From NCBI RefSeq assembly GCF_036013645.1, contig NZ_CP107869.1, forward strand, positions 8,060,001-8,124,000: a stretch of DNA of 64,000 nucleotides. Direction: 5' to 3'. Source of the stretch: Streptomyces sp. NBC_00490. GTDB lineage: Bacteria > Actinomycetota > Actinomycetes > Streptomycetales > Streptomycetaceae. Below are positions 8,927 to 17,185 of this stretch, piece by piece. A program made the position numbers and the translations under genes. Positions within the stretch are counted from its first letter, which is position 1; each line of letters opens with the position of its first letter. The notes beneath the pieces were generated by a model. That model did not search any database. It was not told where the DNA came from and was given only the letters and a program-made list of their open reading frames with translations.

Positions 8927-11281
8927 ATGACGCACGACACCGACGCCCGGGCGCACCGGCGCATCGCCCAGGCCCTCGCGGCCACCGTCGCCGGCTCCTC
9001 GTCCGAGGCCGGCCCCCACCCCTACATCCGGCGCTATCTGGCCCGTCACGCGGCGTCGGGAGGCGTGCTGGACGACGCCCACCTCGCTCCGGCGTTCCTG
9101 CCCTGGGAGTGCGGCGCGGCAGTGCGGGGACTGCTGGGCCTTCCGGTGGCCGGCTCACCGCACACGCGGGCACTCGCCGCGTGGGCAACCGTCGAACCCT
9201 TCCTCGGTGACGCCGACCACCACTCCCGCGCCTCCAGCCTGCACCTGGCCCTCTTCGCGGGTGAGCGGGACCCACGTCATCCAACGCAGGCGGTGCCCGG
9301 CTCACTGGTGCGGCCCCTCTGGTCGGACTGGGAGCTGCCGGCCAACGTGGTGGCCCGGACCGCCGCAACCGTGCGCGGCCTCGCCCTGGTTCCGGTGCCC
9401 GGTGGACGGCGGCTCCTGGCCGCCGGGGATGCCGAGGGGACCGTCCGCCTGTGGGACCCCGTGACCGGTGCTGCCGTGGGCGGACCCATGACCGGGCACC
9501 GGGACGGCGTCGACGCCCTGGTGGCGCTCACGGCGCCCGGCGGCCCCGTGCTCCTCGCGTCGGCCGGACGGGACCACACGGTGCGAGTGTGGGACCCGAT
9601 GACAGGGGCCGAAGTGCGGGAATTCACCGGCCACGGCGACTGGGTCAACGCGCTCACCGTGCTCCCGGGGCCAGACGGCTTCCCGCTCCTCGCGTCCGGG
9701 GACGGGGAGGGCACCATCCGCGTCCAGAATCCGGCGACGGGCGCCGAGAAGGCTGTCATCTGGTCGGCGCACGCCGCGCCGGTGCGCGCTCTAGCGGCCG
9801 TCACGACGGCGCGGGGGCGCACCCTCCTCGTCTCGGCCGGCCACGACGGCGCGGTGCGCCTGTGGGACCTGTCGACGGACGCGCCCGTACGGGAACTGCG
9901 CGGCGGCGACGCCCGGATCAACGTGCTCGCCGCCTTCACAGGAGCGGACGGGCGGGCGCTTATGGCCGCCGGGGACGGCGAGGGCGTCCTGCGCCTCTGG
10001 GATCTCGACCGGTCCGACGTGCCGACGGTCCTCGGAGTCCACGAGGGCAGGGACAGCCAAGAAGGCCACGAGGCGCACACGGGGCAGATCACCGCCCTGA
10101 GCGGGTTCGAGGGTGCGGACGGACAGCCTCTTCTGGCCGCAGGGCACGCCACGGGCGCCGTCCGGGTCTGGGACCCGGCCACAGCGACCGTCCGGCACGC
10201 CCGCAGCGGGCATCAGGGCGCCGTCACCGCCATGGCCGTGCTCACCGGGAGCCGCAACCGCCAACTGCTGGCCACCGCCGGCGACGACCAGACGCTGCGA
10301 CTGTGGGACCCGACCGCCTTCGCGGACGCGCCCGAACCCCATACCCGGCGCCGCCACCGGACGCGGACTCTCGTGGCGGTCACCGGTACCGAGGGCCGCC
10401 CGACGGCCGTCTTGGCCGACCGGGACGGCATGGTGGAGGTCCGCGACGCCCGATCGGGTGCCGTCACCAGCCGGTGGGGCGAGCGCGTCCGCGTGCCGGT
10501 CACCGCCGCCGCGGCTGTGGCGTCCGGAAGGCGCCTCCTGCTCGTCGCCGCGTCGGCGGACCGCCGGGTACGGTTCACGGTGGCGACGACAGGTCAGGAG
10601 ACCGCCGCACCGCTGGCGTTGGTCGCGGAGCCCGGGGCGACGGTGACCGCGGCGGCGGCGTTCGCCGCCGCGGACGGCAGCCCGCGGTGCGCCCTGGCGG
10701 TCACCGACGGCACGGTCCACGTGTGCGATCCGGCGGGCGGGACGGCGTACCAGTACCCCTCCGGTCATCGGGCCGCCGTCACCGGCATGACCGTTTTTCC
10801 CGGGCGCGGCAGGCGCCCCCGCCTCGTGACGGCCGGCCGTGACGGGCTGGTCCTGGTCCGGGACGCCCTCACGGGCAGCGACGCCGGAAACCGGATGGCC
10901 GGGCACAAAGGGGCGGTCAACGACGTGGCGGTGTTCCAGGACGACAGGGCGAGGAGCCTTCTTGCCACGGCGGGTTCGGACGGAACCGTGCGGTTGTGGG
11001 ACGCGTCGACCGGGTCCGAGGAAGGTGTCATCACCGGCCACGGCGGCGAGGTGAGCGGTGTGGTGGCCTTCACAAGCGGCCGGCACCTGCCCCTGCTTGC
11101 CACCTCAGGCGACGACTGTTTCCTGCGGGTGTGGGATCCCGGCACCGGCGAGTGCGTGCTCAGCGTGGTGTGCGGCGCTCCCGTCCGGATCACCGGTGTG
11201 CCGAACGGCTTGCGACCCGCCTTGCTGTTGAGCGGCCCGGCTGGCTATCTGTGCTTCGAGATCGACACCGAGGCGCTCTAA
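8927..11281 (+). CDS. WD40 double-propeller protein, likely detached sensor half of a STAND protein
   Basis: A 784-residue protein. Residues 1-130 are helical and contain the HPYIRRYLARHAASGG segment that in many actinobacterial STAND proteins links the NTPase to the propeller. The rest has 13 or 14 WD-type blades, each closing with a variant of VRLWDPVTG; clear copies lie near 9430, 9580, 9850, 9990, 10160, 10300, 10990 and 11130, with degenerate ones near 9718, 10430, 10570, 10720 and 10850. That number fits two seven-bladed propellers, a protein-binding sensor scaffold. The ATG at 8927 has a strong ribosome site 6 bp upstream. It is divergent from the operon holding the caspase-NTPase, which ends where this type of linker would begin. 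The last 4 bp overlap the convergent polyprenyl-synthase gene. Confidence 0.88.
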   Translation: MTHDTDARAHRRIAQALAATVAGSSSEAGPHPYIRRYLARHAASGGVLDDAHLAPAFLPWECGAAVRGLLGLPVAGSPHTRALAAWATVEPFLGDADHHSRASSLHLALFAGERDPRHPTQAVPGSLVRPLWSDWELPANVVARTAATVRGLALVPVPGGRRLLAAGDAEGTVRLWDPVTGAAVGGPMTGHRDGVDALVALTAPGGPVLLASAGRDHTVRVWDPMTGAEVREFTGHGDWVNALTVLPGPDGFPLLASGDGEGTIRVQNPATGAEKAVIWSAHAAPVRALAAVTTARGRTLLVSAGHDGAVRLWDLSTDAPVRELRGGDARINVLAAFTGADGRALMAAGDGEGVLRLWDLDRSDVPTVLGVHEGRDSQEGHEAHTGQITALSGFEGADGQPLLAAGHATGAVRVWDPATATVRHARSGHQGAVTAMAVLTGSRNRQLLATAGDDQTLRLWDPTAFADAPEPHTRRRHRTRTLVAVTGTEGRPTAVLADRDGMVEVRDARSGAVTSRWGERVRVPVTAAAAVASGRRLLLVAASADRRVRFTVATTGQETAAPLALVAEPGATVTAAAAFAAADGSPRCALAVTDGTVHVCDPAGGTAYQYPSGHRAAVTGMTVFPGRGRRPRLVTAGRDGLVLVRDALTGSDAGNRMAGHKGAVNDVAVFQDDRARSLLATAGSDGTVRLWDASTGSEEGVITGHGGEVSGVVAFTSGRHLPLLATSGDDCFLRVWDPGTGECVLSVVCGAPVRITGVPNGLRPALLLSGPAGYLCFEIDTEAL

Positions 11282-12345
11282 GGGGCCAGGACGTGGAAGC
11301 TCAGCGCGGTGTCCACGTTCTGCTCCAGCACAGAGCGCGCTCCGGCCGGAAAGGCCCCCCAACCGGCGGCGGTCCGGGCCTCCTCGGCGAGCGTCAGGAC
11401 AGCACGTTCGGCCCTGGCACGGGCACCGGTCGCCTCCAGCACAGACTTGATCTCACGCACCTGCGCGTCGGACAGGTCCTCCCGGCCGGCCAGGTCCAGG
11501 ACCCCCGCCTGCCGGCCAGTCGCCGTTGCACGCGCATACCCGATCAGCATGCTCAGCCGCCGCTCTCGCAGGTCGTTCGGCGGCTTGCTGCGCGCGGTCC
11601 CAAAGACTCCCTCAAGGTCGTTCCTGAGGATGTAGGCCCTGCCCAGGGGCTCGGCGTACGCGCTCAGCGCGGCCATCAGAGAGGGCTCGCCCCCGGCGAG
11701 CGCGCAGCCGATCTGCAAGGGCAGCAGCGCCACATAGCGGCCCTTGAGGGTGACGACTCGCTCGGCGGAGCCCGGAGGACCGGTGTTCCCCTCCTGCGCC
11801 GAGATGACCAGGTCGATGTGCTGGGACGCCCACAGGTCGGCGGCTGACCTTCGCCACACGTGCTGTGCGCCACTCACGCACGACGGTTCGACGGCGAGCA
11901 GGGCGCGGGCGAACGCGTCCTCCGCCCAGCGCAGCAGGAGGGCGCCCTGCCAGAGCGCCACACCGCGGCCGAACGACCCGGCCCACGGCTCCTCGGCGTG
12001 CAGCGAAGCGTACGCAGCCCACACCGTCGGCTGCCGGCGCCTGTGGTGCGACGAGTCCACGATGTCGTCGTAGATCAGTCCGGCCTCGTGGAAGAACTCG
12101 GAGGCGATCGCCGCGAACGCCGGCGCATGCGACTCCGCGTCTCCTCCCGCCAGCAGCCAGCCCAGATAGGTGAGCACCGGGCGCGCGGGAAGCCGGTGTA
12201 CCGGCAGTTCCTCGATGACGGTCATGAGGCAGGAGCGGGCCGGCTCGGGCAAGTCCGCCGCCAATTCCCGGTGTTCGTCGAGGATCCGCGACCTCAGCGG
12301 TACCACTGTCGACGCGTGGTAGTCCATGATCTGCTCGGCGTCCAC
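11278..12345 (-). CDS. Polyprenyl diphosphate synthase-like protein with altered second Asp motif
   Basis: A 355-residue member of the trans-isoprenyl diphosphate synthase family. The first aspartate-rich motif is intact (IYDDIVD, D93-D97), followed by HRRRQPTVW, the arginine patch that binds diphosphate. At the second motif the usual DDxxD is ILRNDLEGVFG: the first aspartate is N242 and the motif is incomplete. Magnesium binding at that site may therefore be weakened or changed. The GTG at 12345 was chosen because a G-rich ribosome site lies about 8 bp upstream; the frame stays open further upstream only as antisense of the NACHT gene. The gene follows the second NACHT gene by 68 bp on the same strand. 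A role in making a lipid signal or quinone side chain is possible but unproven. Confidence 0.8.
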   Translation of the reverse strand: MDAEQIMDYHASTVVPLRSRILDEHRELAADLPEPARSCLMTVIEELPVHRLPARPVLTYLGWLLAGGDAESHAPAFAAIASEFFHEAGLIYDDIVDSSHHRRRQPTVWAAYASLHAEEPWAGSFGRGVALWQGALLLRWAEDAFARALLAVEPSCVSGAQHVWRRSAADLWASQHIDLVISAQEGNTGPPGSAERVVTLKGRYVALLPLQIGCALAGGEPSLMAALSAYAEPLGRAYILRNDLEGVFGTARSKPPNDLRERRLSMLIGYARATATGRQAGVLDLAGREDLSDAQVREIKSVLEATGARARAERAVLTLAEEARTAAGWGAFPAGARSVLEQNVDTALSFHVLAP

Positions 12346-12413
12346 GTCGTCGTCCCCCCGTCGCGACGCACCAGCGCCGAAGGGCGCGTCGGCGCAGCCC
12401 GCCGTCACGGGCG

Positions 12414-14411
12414 TCAGCGTAGTGCAACGTGCGCGAAATGGTCCCGCAGTTCGAGATGGCGGAACTGGTAGGCGATTCCGGCCCGTCGCAGGAGACCGGA
12501 CCGGTAGGACTGCTCCAGGGCGGCGCCCAGCCGGACCGGAAGGCGCCCGCGCGCCAGGAGGAGCATGGCGACATGCCGCCGCCAGGTGTCGGCGACCGCG
12601 CCCAGGCCCACGGACAGGCCGACCCCGCCAGCCGCCACGGCGATCTGCAGCAGTGAGGCCCTCAGGCCGGGCAGGAGCGCGAGCAGGGCCGCGGTGACCG
12701 CCGCGGTCAGTGTGCCCGAGACCAGTCCGGTGCGCAGGTCGTCGCGCACGAACTCGCCGAAGACGGGATTGCGCACATGTCCGGGCGCCGCCTCCGGCAA
12801 GCGCAACGCGGCCGCCACGGCGGCGAAGAGGGCCAGCCCCGCCCCGGCGGTGCCGAACAGCAGTCCGCCGGCCGCACCGAGGAAGCCGACCAGCACCCGC
12901 CCCAGCAGTCCCAGGAGCAGGCCCGTCGCAGTGCCGGTCAGGACGAGCAGTCGGCTGTCCGCGGTGTCCCGTACTGCCAGCGCGATCCCGGCGCCGAACA
13001 CCACCGCGAACGAGACCGCGCACGCCACCGTATAGTCGGGCCGCCCGGTGGCCGCCAGCACCGCGCCCAATGCGAGGGCGCCGGGGAGGGTCATCGCCAG
13101 CCGCGCCCGACCGGCCCTGGTGCGCAGCCGGCCGAGCACGATCCGTTTGGGATGCGGCCACCAGGCGAGGCTGGACCACAAGGAGCGCAGCGGCAGCAGG
13201 GACGCCGCGACGGCGATGCCCGCGTCGAGCGCCGCGGGCCAGTCCATCCGTCCCAGGACCCACCAGACGACGCATGCCGCGGGCATCCACAGCACCATGC
13301 TCAGGACGGCGCTCAGCCAGCGGGCCGAACGTGATCCCGTTATCGGCCACAGCCGGTGAACGACGATGTCCACATGGGGCAGCGGTTCACCGCCGGTCCG
13401 GCGCTGCAACGCCTGGTTGTCCACTAGGTAGGCGGCGAGCTCGCTCAGCATGCCGCGGATCCGGCGCGCTTCGGTCTCGTTCGAGCCGCCGGCACGCAGC
13501 AGGGTGGCCGCGTACTGGGACACCGGCCCGGCGTCCGGCAGGGCCGACTCTGTCCGGATCAGATCCGAAGGATCCCGCAGATGGCCCCCGTCGTCGTCCC
13601 TTTCCTCGTACAGGGCTGTTACTACAGCCAGGTGCCACGGGACGGACAGCTGTTGGGCCAGCCTGCCGTATGGGCGGCTCTCCAGCTCGCCAAGTACCTC
13701 GTGCCATCGTTCGTGTCCCGGAAGGCCGCCGACGCACTGGCGGATCTGCTCGGCGTCGAGCGCCGACATGACGACAGCGGGCGTGGCCGGATGACCATCC
13801 GACGCGGCCAGTATCTGGTGGACACCGTCCCGGCAGGCCGTCACAAAGGGGGCCGGCTTGCCCTCTCGCGTCCGTTCGTGGAGAGTGCGCCATGCCGCCG
13901 CGGCCCGGCACGGGTGTTCCGCGCCCGAAGGGTCCATCTCGTCCAGGCCATCGAGCACCGGCAGGATCATTCCCTCCGAGACGAGCAGAGCGGCCTGGCC
14001 GAAGGACAGACCGCTGTCCCTGGCCAACTCCCTCGTCATCCACCGGTCCAGACCCTCTCCAACGTCCCAGCCGGCGGCGGAGAGTCGGTAGGGCACCGCC
14101 TCGCCCGGCCGGCGAAGGTCCAGCAGCCCGAGCACCATGCGGATGAGAAGGCAGGTCTTGCCCGTGCCGCCCCCGCCCACCACGACCAGACGGGCGTCGG
14201 CGGTCCGCCGGTAGAAGTCGGCGATGCCGGCGCTGGGCGTCGTCTCGGGATCGGACGGCCCCAGTCCCGGCACCGCGAGTGGCCGGAAGCCCACGTCCAT
14301 GGCGGGACTGTGGTGGATTAGCTGACGCAGTTGCTCGGTCTCCCGCCGCAGTACGCTCGGGGCGAAAGCGCCCGCCAGCGCGCGTGCGTCGTCCCGCCGC
14401 CCGGTCCTCAT
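12414..14411 (-). CDS. Second NACHT NTPase with membrane C-terminal half
   Basis: A 665-residue relative of the NTPase at 6490-8778. It lacks the N-terminal membrane pair and starts with a short helical region. Walker A is GGGGTGKT (about 79-86) and Walker B is LPVLDGLDEMD (about 149-159). The C-terminal half holds about six hydrophobic segments and ends with LLRRAGIAYQFRHLELRDHF, nearly identical to the other NACHT protein. The ATG at 14411 is preferred over a GTG at 14420 because an AGGTGAG ribosome site sits 5 bp upstream of it. The polyprenyl-synthase-like gene follows on the same strand, so the two may be cotranscribed. The function is inferred to be a signal-dependent switch in the same conflict cluster. 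Confidence 0.83.
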   Translation of the reverse strand: MRTGRRDDARALAGAFAPSVLRRETEQLRQLIHHSPAMDVGFRPLAVPGLGPSDPETTPSAGIADFYRRTADARLVVVGGGGTGKTCLLIRMVLGLLDLRRPGEAVPYRLSAAGWDVGEGLDRWMTRELARDSGLSFGQAALLVSEGMILPVLDGLDEMDPSGAEHPCRAAAAWRTLHERTREGKPAPFVTACRDGVHQILAASDGHPATPAVVMSALDAEQIRQCVGGLPGHERWHEVLGELESRPYGRLAQQLSVPWHLAVVTALYEERDDDGGHLRDPSDLIRTESALPDAGPVSQYAATLLRAGGSNETEARRIRGMLSELAAYLVDNQALQRRTGGEPLPHVDIVVHRLWPITGSRSARWLSAVLSMVLWMPAACVVWWVLGRMDWPAALDAGIAVAASLLPLRSLWSSLAWWPHPKRIVLGRLRTRAGRARLAMTLPGALALGAVLAATGRPDYTVACAVSFAVVFGAGIALAVRDTADSRLLVLTGTATGLLLGLLGRVLVGFLGAAGGLLFGTAGAGLALFAAVAAALRLPEAAPGHVRNPVFGEFVRDDLRTGLVSGTLTAAVTAALLALLPGLRASLLQIAVAAGGVGLSVGLGAVADTWRRHVAMLLLARGRLPVRLGAALEQSYRSGLLRRAGIAYQFRHLELRDHFAHVALR

Positions 14412-14904
14412 GACGCTCACCTCATCAACCCGGCGATGCTGTCCCCTTCACCGTAGTGGCGTTCGGGACCGATGGATCCGAAAGCGCCTGCAAACAGAGG
14501 GGGAACAGCGGGCGACCCTCACCGTGCTTCAGGTCAACGGTACTCAAACCCCTGCGGGGTGATGGTGGGCGCGGGATGATTGTCCGCGCGGTCGTTGTCT
14601 CTTGACAGAGGTCGGGAACTGGTGCCAGAGGAATTATCCGCTTGACCTTGCGTGCCGCGACGAGTGTCGGCGGGCGTCGGCTGAAGCACATAGCGGACCA
14701 GCCGCGCGCTGAACGGCTTTACGACGAGCGGGAGGAAGACCACGGGGATAGGGCGGTGCATGCCCGCACCGGGCCGGCGAGCTGTGTCCTGATAGGTATC
14801 TCGGGTTCTGAAGAAGTCAAGCAGCTTCTGCCGTTGTGGAAGTCGTGAGCAGATGGAAGGCGCGTTCTTCGTCGAAGTGAGTCCTACGGTGAAATGTCAC
14901 CCAG
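14412..14904. other. Intergenic region between NACHT operon and IS element
   Basis: About 490 bp holding no secure gene. It contains one doubtful minus-strand frame (14534-14761, listed separately). A TTGACA hexamer occurs near 14607 on the plus strand, but no convincing -10 partner was found. The region may carry the promoter for the second NACHT gene. Confidence 0.4.
14534..14761 (-). CDS. Possible small protein, 75 residues
   Basis: A short frame starting with ATG and containing PLVVKPFSARLVRYVL, a segment that reads like the N-terminus of small conserved actinobacterial proteins. The remainder is rich in Arg, Asp and Pro and shows no recognised domain. There is no good ribosome site. It may be a truncated remnant or not coding at all. 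Confidence 0.2.
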   Translation of the reverse strand: MHRPIPVVFLPLVVKPFSARLVRYVLQPTPADTRRGTQGQADNSSGTSSRPLSRDNDRADNHPAPTITPQGFEYR

Positions 14905-15111
14905 TCACTGACCTCGGAAGGCGACCGCGTCGGGATGGTTGGTGAGCCACCAGTGGCACACCTTCCAGTGGTTGTCCTTCCCGCCGGCGTCGTCGAGCGT
15001 CGCCACGGCAACGGCCGGGCCACTGCAGTGAGGACTCGGCGGGGTGTGCATGCTGCACCTGAGCTGGTTGTCCGGCGACACTTCGTCGATGGCCGTGATG
15101 ACGGATTTCAT
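14905..15111 (-). CDS. Possible small protein next to the IS insertion, 68 residues
   Basis: A minus-strand frame starting with ATG 10 bp from the left end of the IS element, so its natural promoter has been displaced. The protein contains PAVAVATLDDAG and HWKVCHWWLTNHPDAVA, which look like real coding sequence. Just before the stop, a different frame continues with protein-like sequence (DWVTFHRRTHFDEERAF, to about 14817), which suggests a frameshift in an originally longer gene. No function is recognised. Confidence 0.33.
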   Translation of the reverse strand: MKSVITAIDEVSPDNQLRCSMHTPPSPHCSGPAVAVATLDDAGGKDNHWKVCHWWLTNHPDAVAFRGQ

Positions 15112-15120
15112 GACATCAGC

Positions 15121-15157
15121 CTAACGAGCTCGTGCATGGTTGGCGGTGAGACGTCGA
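15121..15157 (+). repeat. Left inverted repeat of the IS5-type element
   Basis: This 37-bp terminal repeat is identical to the reverse complement of 16141-16177. It lies 10 bp upstream of the start of the small minus-strand frame ending at 14905. Confidence 0.9.
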
Positions 15158-15182
15158 GCTCTTGATCGTTGATCATGGTCAT

Positions 15183-16118
15183 GTGGTGGGGAATGCAACT
15201 CGCGCAGTGCTCGTCAGCAACCGGCGGATCACGGGCCTGACGGCCGACGTGATCGGTGAACTCGTCGCGGAGATCGGCCCGTTGTGGCACGAGCGCCACC
15301 AGGCCAGGCTCGTATCCCGGCCACGGAAGCGGGCCGTAGGCGCTGGTGCGAAGCACCAGCTGGTGTTCGTCGACCGGCTGCTGGCCACCTTGGTCCATCT
15401 CCGTCATGGGGCCACCCACGACGTGCTGGCCTGCTGGTTCGACGTGGACCGCTCGACCATCACCCGGGCGATCAGTGAGGTGCGGCCCCTGCTCGCCGAG
15501 CGTGGGTGCACCATCAGCCTTGACGTGCGGCTGCGAAGCCTGGCCGAGGTCGTCGACCATCTCGGAGCTACCGGGAAGACCGGCATCATAGACGGCACCG
15601 AGATCCGGGGCCGTCGCCCGGCCGCCGGACGCAAGGACCGGGACAAGTTCATCTCCGGCAAGAACAAGCAGAACGCCGTCAAATCCATGGTGGTCACGGA
15701 CGAGGACGGACGGGTGCTGTTCTGCAGCCCGACCAAGCCCGGAAGCTGCGCGGATATCACCCACGCCCGCCAGTTGGGGCTGGTCAAGCTCCTGGCCGAC
15801 GGGCCCGCGGTCGAGATTCTCGCCGATGCCGGCTACCAGGGTCTGGGCGCCCAGACCGGCGGACGCGTGGTGACACCACCGCACCGCAAGTTCAAGAAGA
15901 ACGCCCCGGACTGGTACGAGGAGATGTACGAGCGCCAGCGCAAAGCGCACTCCTCACGCCGCATCCGCGTCGAACACGGCATCGCACACCTTAAGAACTG
16001 GCGGGCACTCACACGCCACCTCGGCCGCCGCGAGCACATGAGCGAAACGGTCCAGGCCGTCGCCAGCCTGTTGTCCCATCAGCAAATCAGCGACCTGACG
16101 TCAGCGCAGCAGATGTGA
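15183..16118 (+). CDS. IS5-family DDE transposase
   Basis: About 311 residues. The N-terminal third has the HTH_Tnp_4 pattern (FVDRLLATLVHLRHGAT, then WFDVDRSTITRAI), and the rest is a DDE_Tnp_4 RNase-H-like domain: the first acidic residue is in GIIDGTEI, with NKQNAVKSMVVTDEDGRVL following, the second in EILADAGYQG, and the glutamate in RIRVEHGIAHLKNW. It cuts and joins the element ends. The start is uncertain: TTG 15162 and GTG 15183 or 15186 are all possible, none with a strong ribosome site; GTG 15183 is chosen because family members usually begin near VVGNATRAV. The frame is intact. Confidence 0.88.
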   Translation: MVGNATRAVLVSNRRITGLTADVIGELVAEIGPLWHERHQARLVSRPRKRAVGAGAKHQLVFVDRLLATLVHLRHGATHDVLACWFDVDRSTITRAISEVRPLLAERGCTISLDVRLRSLAEVVDHLGATGKTGIIDGTEIRGRRPAAGRKDRDKFISGKNKQNAVKSMVVTDEDGRVLFCSPTKPGSCADITHARQLGLVKLLADGPAVEILADAGYQGLGAQTGGRVVTPPHRKFKKNAPDWYEEMYERQRKAHSSRRIRVEHGIAHLKNWRALTRHLGRREHMSETVQAVASLLSHQQISDLTSAQQM

Positions 16119-16140
16119 ACCCCGAGCCCCATCCAAGTCC

Positions 16141-16177
16141 TCGACGTCTCACCGCCAACCATGCACGAGCTCGTTAG
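16141..16177 (-). repeat. Right inverted repeat of the IS5-type element
   Basis: This is the exact reverse complement of the left repeat. The HTH gene to the right begins 39 bp beyond it, and that frame stays open back into the repeat, so the insertion may have cut into or just upstream of that gene. Confidence 0.9.
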
Positions 16178-16215
16178 AGGGCGGCGGGGGATGGGCACTT
16201 CCGAGGGTAGAGCCG

Positions 16216-16563
16216 GTGACGCCGGATCCTGCAGTAGCAACAGAAGTCCGCGAGTGCCGGATGCTGTCGGCCGACGAGGTGGCCGAGCTGGTCGAGGCGT
16301 ATCGGCGTGGCGCCACCGAGCTATCGCTTGCCCGTAAGTTCGGGGTCCACCGCCAGACGGTGGATCGACACCTGGAGCGCGCGGGTGTCGCAAAGCGGCC
16401 GGTGGTCAAGATGACACCGGCCAGGGTGGAGCAGGCTATAGAGCTTTACGAGCAGGGACTCAGCACCAACCAGATCGGGAAGAAGTTCGGCATCAGCGGC
16501 AGCACGGTCTGGAAGGCACTGAAGCGAGCCGGGATACAGATGAGGGCGCCGGTTGCACGGTAG
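16216..16563 (+). CDS. Tandem helix-turn-helix protein (recombinase C-terminal type)
   Basis: A 115-residue protein made almost only of two HTH units: LARKFGVHRQTVDRHLERAGV and IGKKFGISGSTVWKALKRAG. This pattern matches the DNA-binding tail of resolvase/invertase-type serine recombinases and also stand-alone HTH proteins of Streptomyces. No catalytic serine domain is present. The frame is open upstream without a stop as far as the IS repeat, so this may be the surviving tail of a recombinase cut by the IS. A GAGGG ribosome-like site precedes the GTG at 16216, so it could also be expressed alone. Confidence 0.65.
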   Translation: MTPDPAVATEVRECRMLSADEVAELVEAYRRGATELSLARKFGVHRQTVDRHLERAGVAKRPVVKMTPARVEQAIELYEQGLSTNQIGKKFGISGSTVWKALKRAGIQMRAPVAR

Positions 16564-16659
16564 GCAGGCGGCGTACTTGCGCCACAGAAGTGCCCGGCTA
16601 CGGGGGGAAGCCGGGCGCTTCGAGGCGGATCGTAGCCTTTGCGCTGGTACTTCACCAGG

Positions 16660-17052
16660 TCAGCGGCGCTTCTCGGCTTGCAGCAGGGCAGCAACGATGG
16701 TCTCGAAAGCCTCGACGTTCTTCGGCGACTTGATGCCCAAGTGCTGAGCGGCCAGCTGTGCGGTCAGCGGAGGACTCTGCTGGGCAGGTTTGTCCTCCAA
16801 TATTCCAGCCGCTCGGAGTAGATCTTTCTGCTTCTCGCCAATGGCCGTAGCCAGGGGCTTGAGCAAGTCAGTTGGTACCTCGTACTCGCCCGCGAGGATC
16901 TTGGATATGTCTGCTTCCGACATACCTGAGGCTGCGGCCAGCTTGGCTTTGCCATCCCCTGATGATGAGCCGACCGCGAACCCCTTCCTGATGGCTGCTT
17001 CTTTCACAAATCGAGCAAACATCCGTGCTGTGGCATCCGGCCGCTGCGCCAT
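16660..17052 (-). CDS. XRE-family HTH regulator
   Basis: A 130-residue protein with an N-terminal lambda-repressor-like domain: KLAAASGMSEADISKILAG is the helix-turn-helix, followed by PTDLLKPLATAIGE. The C-terminal 40 residues (about 90-130) are a helical tail with PPLTAQLAAQHLGIKSP. A strong GGAAGGGG ribosome site lies 6 bp before the ATG. It lies 133 bp downstream of the MBL-fold gene on the same strand and probably regulates that group of genes. It belongs to the lower-GC block of the window. Confidence 0.8.
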   Translation of the reverse strand: MAQRPDATARMFARFVKEAAIRKGFAVGSSSGDGKAKLAAASGMSEADISKILAGEYEVPTDLLKPLATAIGEKQKDLLRAAGILEDKPAQQSPPLTAQLAAQHLGIKSPKNVEAFETIVAALLQAEKRR

Positions 17053-17185
17053 CCGCTGCCCCTTCCTTTACAGGAAGAATTAGGATGCCATCCGCGCGTC
17101 GTTTCCGGTAGAGCGCAATCCCTCTGCAGTGCCGACGCAGACCTAGGAGGTTGCTGGACTAAGTCGCGCGGCGCAGTGTCACAAC

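Larger units (their letters stand above)
15121..16177 (+). mobile_element. Intact IS5-family insertion sequence with perfect 37-bp inverted repeats
   Basis: A 1,057-bp element bounded by perfectly matching 37-bp inverted repeats at 15121-15157 and 16141-16177, whose outer ends read CTAACGAGCT and AGCTCGTTAG. One transposase gene fills the interior. Because the outermost bases are themselves palindromic, a two-base TA duplication (typical of several IS5 subgroups) cannot be told from the element ends. Undamaged repeats and an open transposase suggest a recent insertion. Confidence 0.88.

Noticed and set aside
12346..13350. Upstream extension of the prenyl-synthase frame to 690 residues
   Set aside because: This part overlaps the NACHT gene in another frame and reads as low-complexity Arg/Gly; synthase similarity begins only after 12345.
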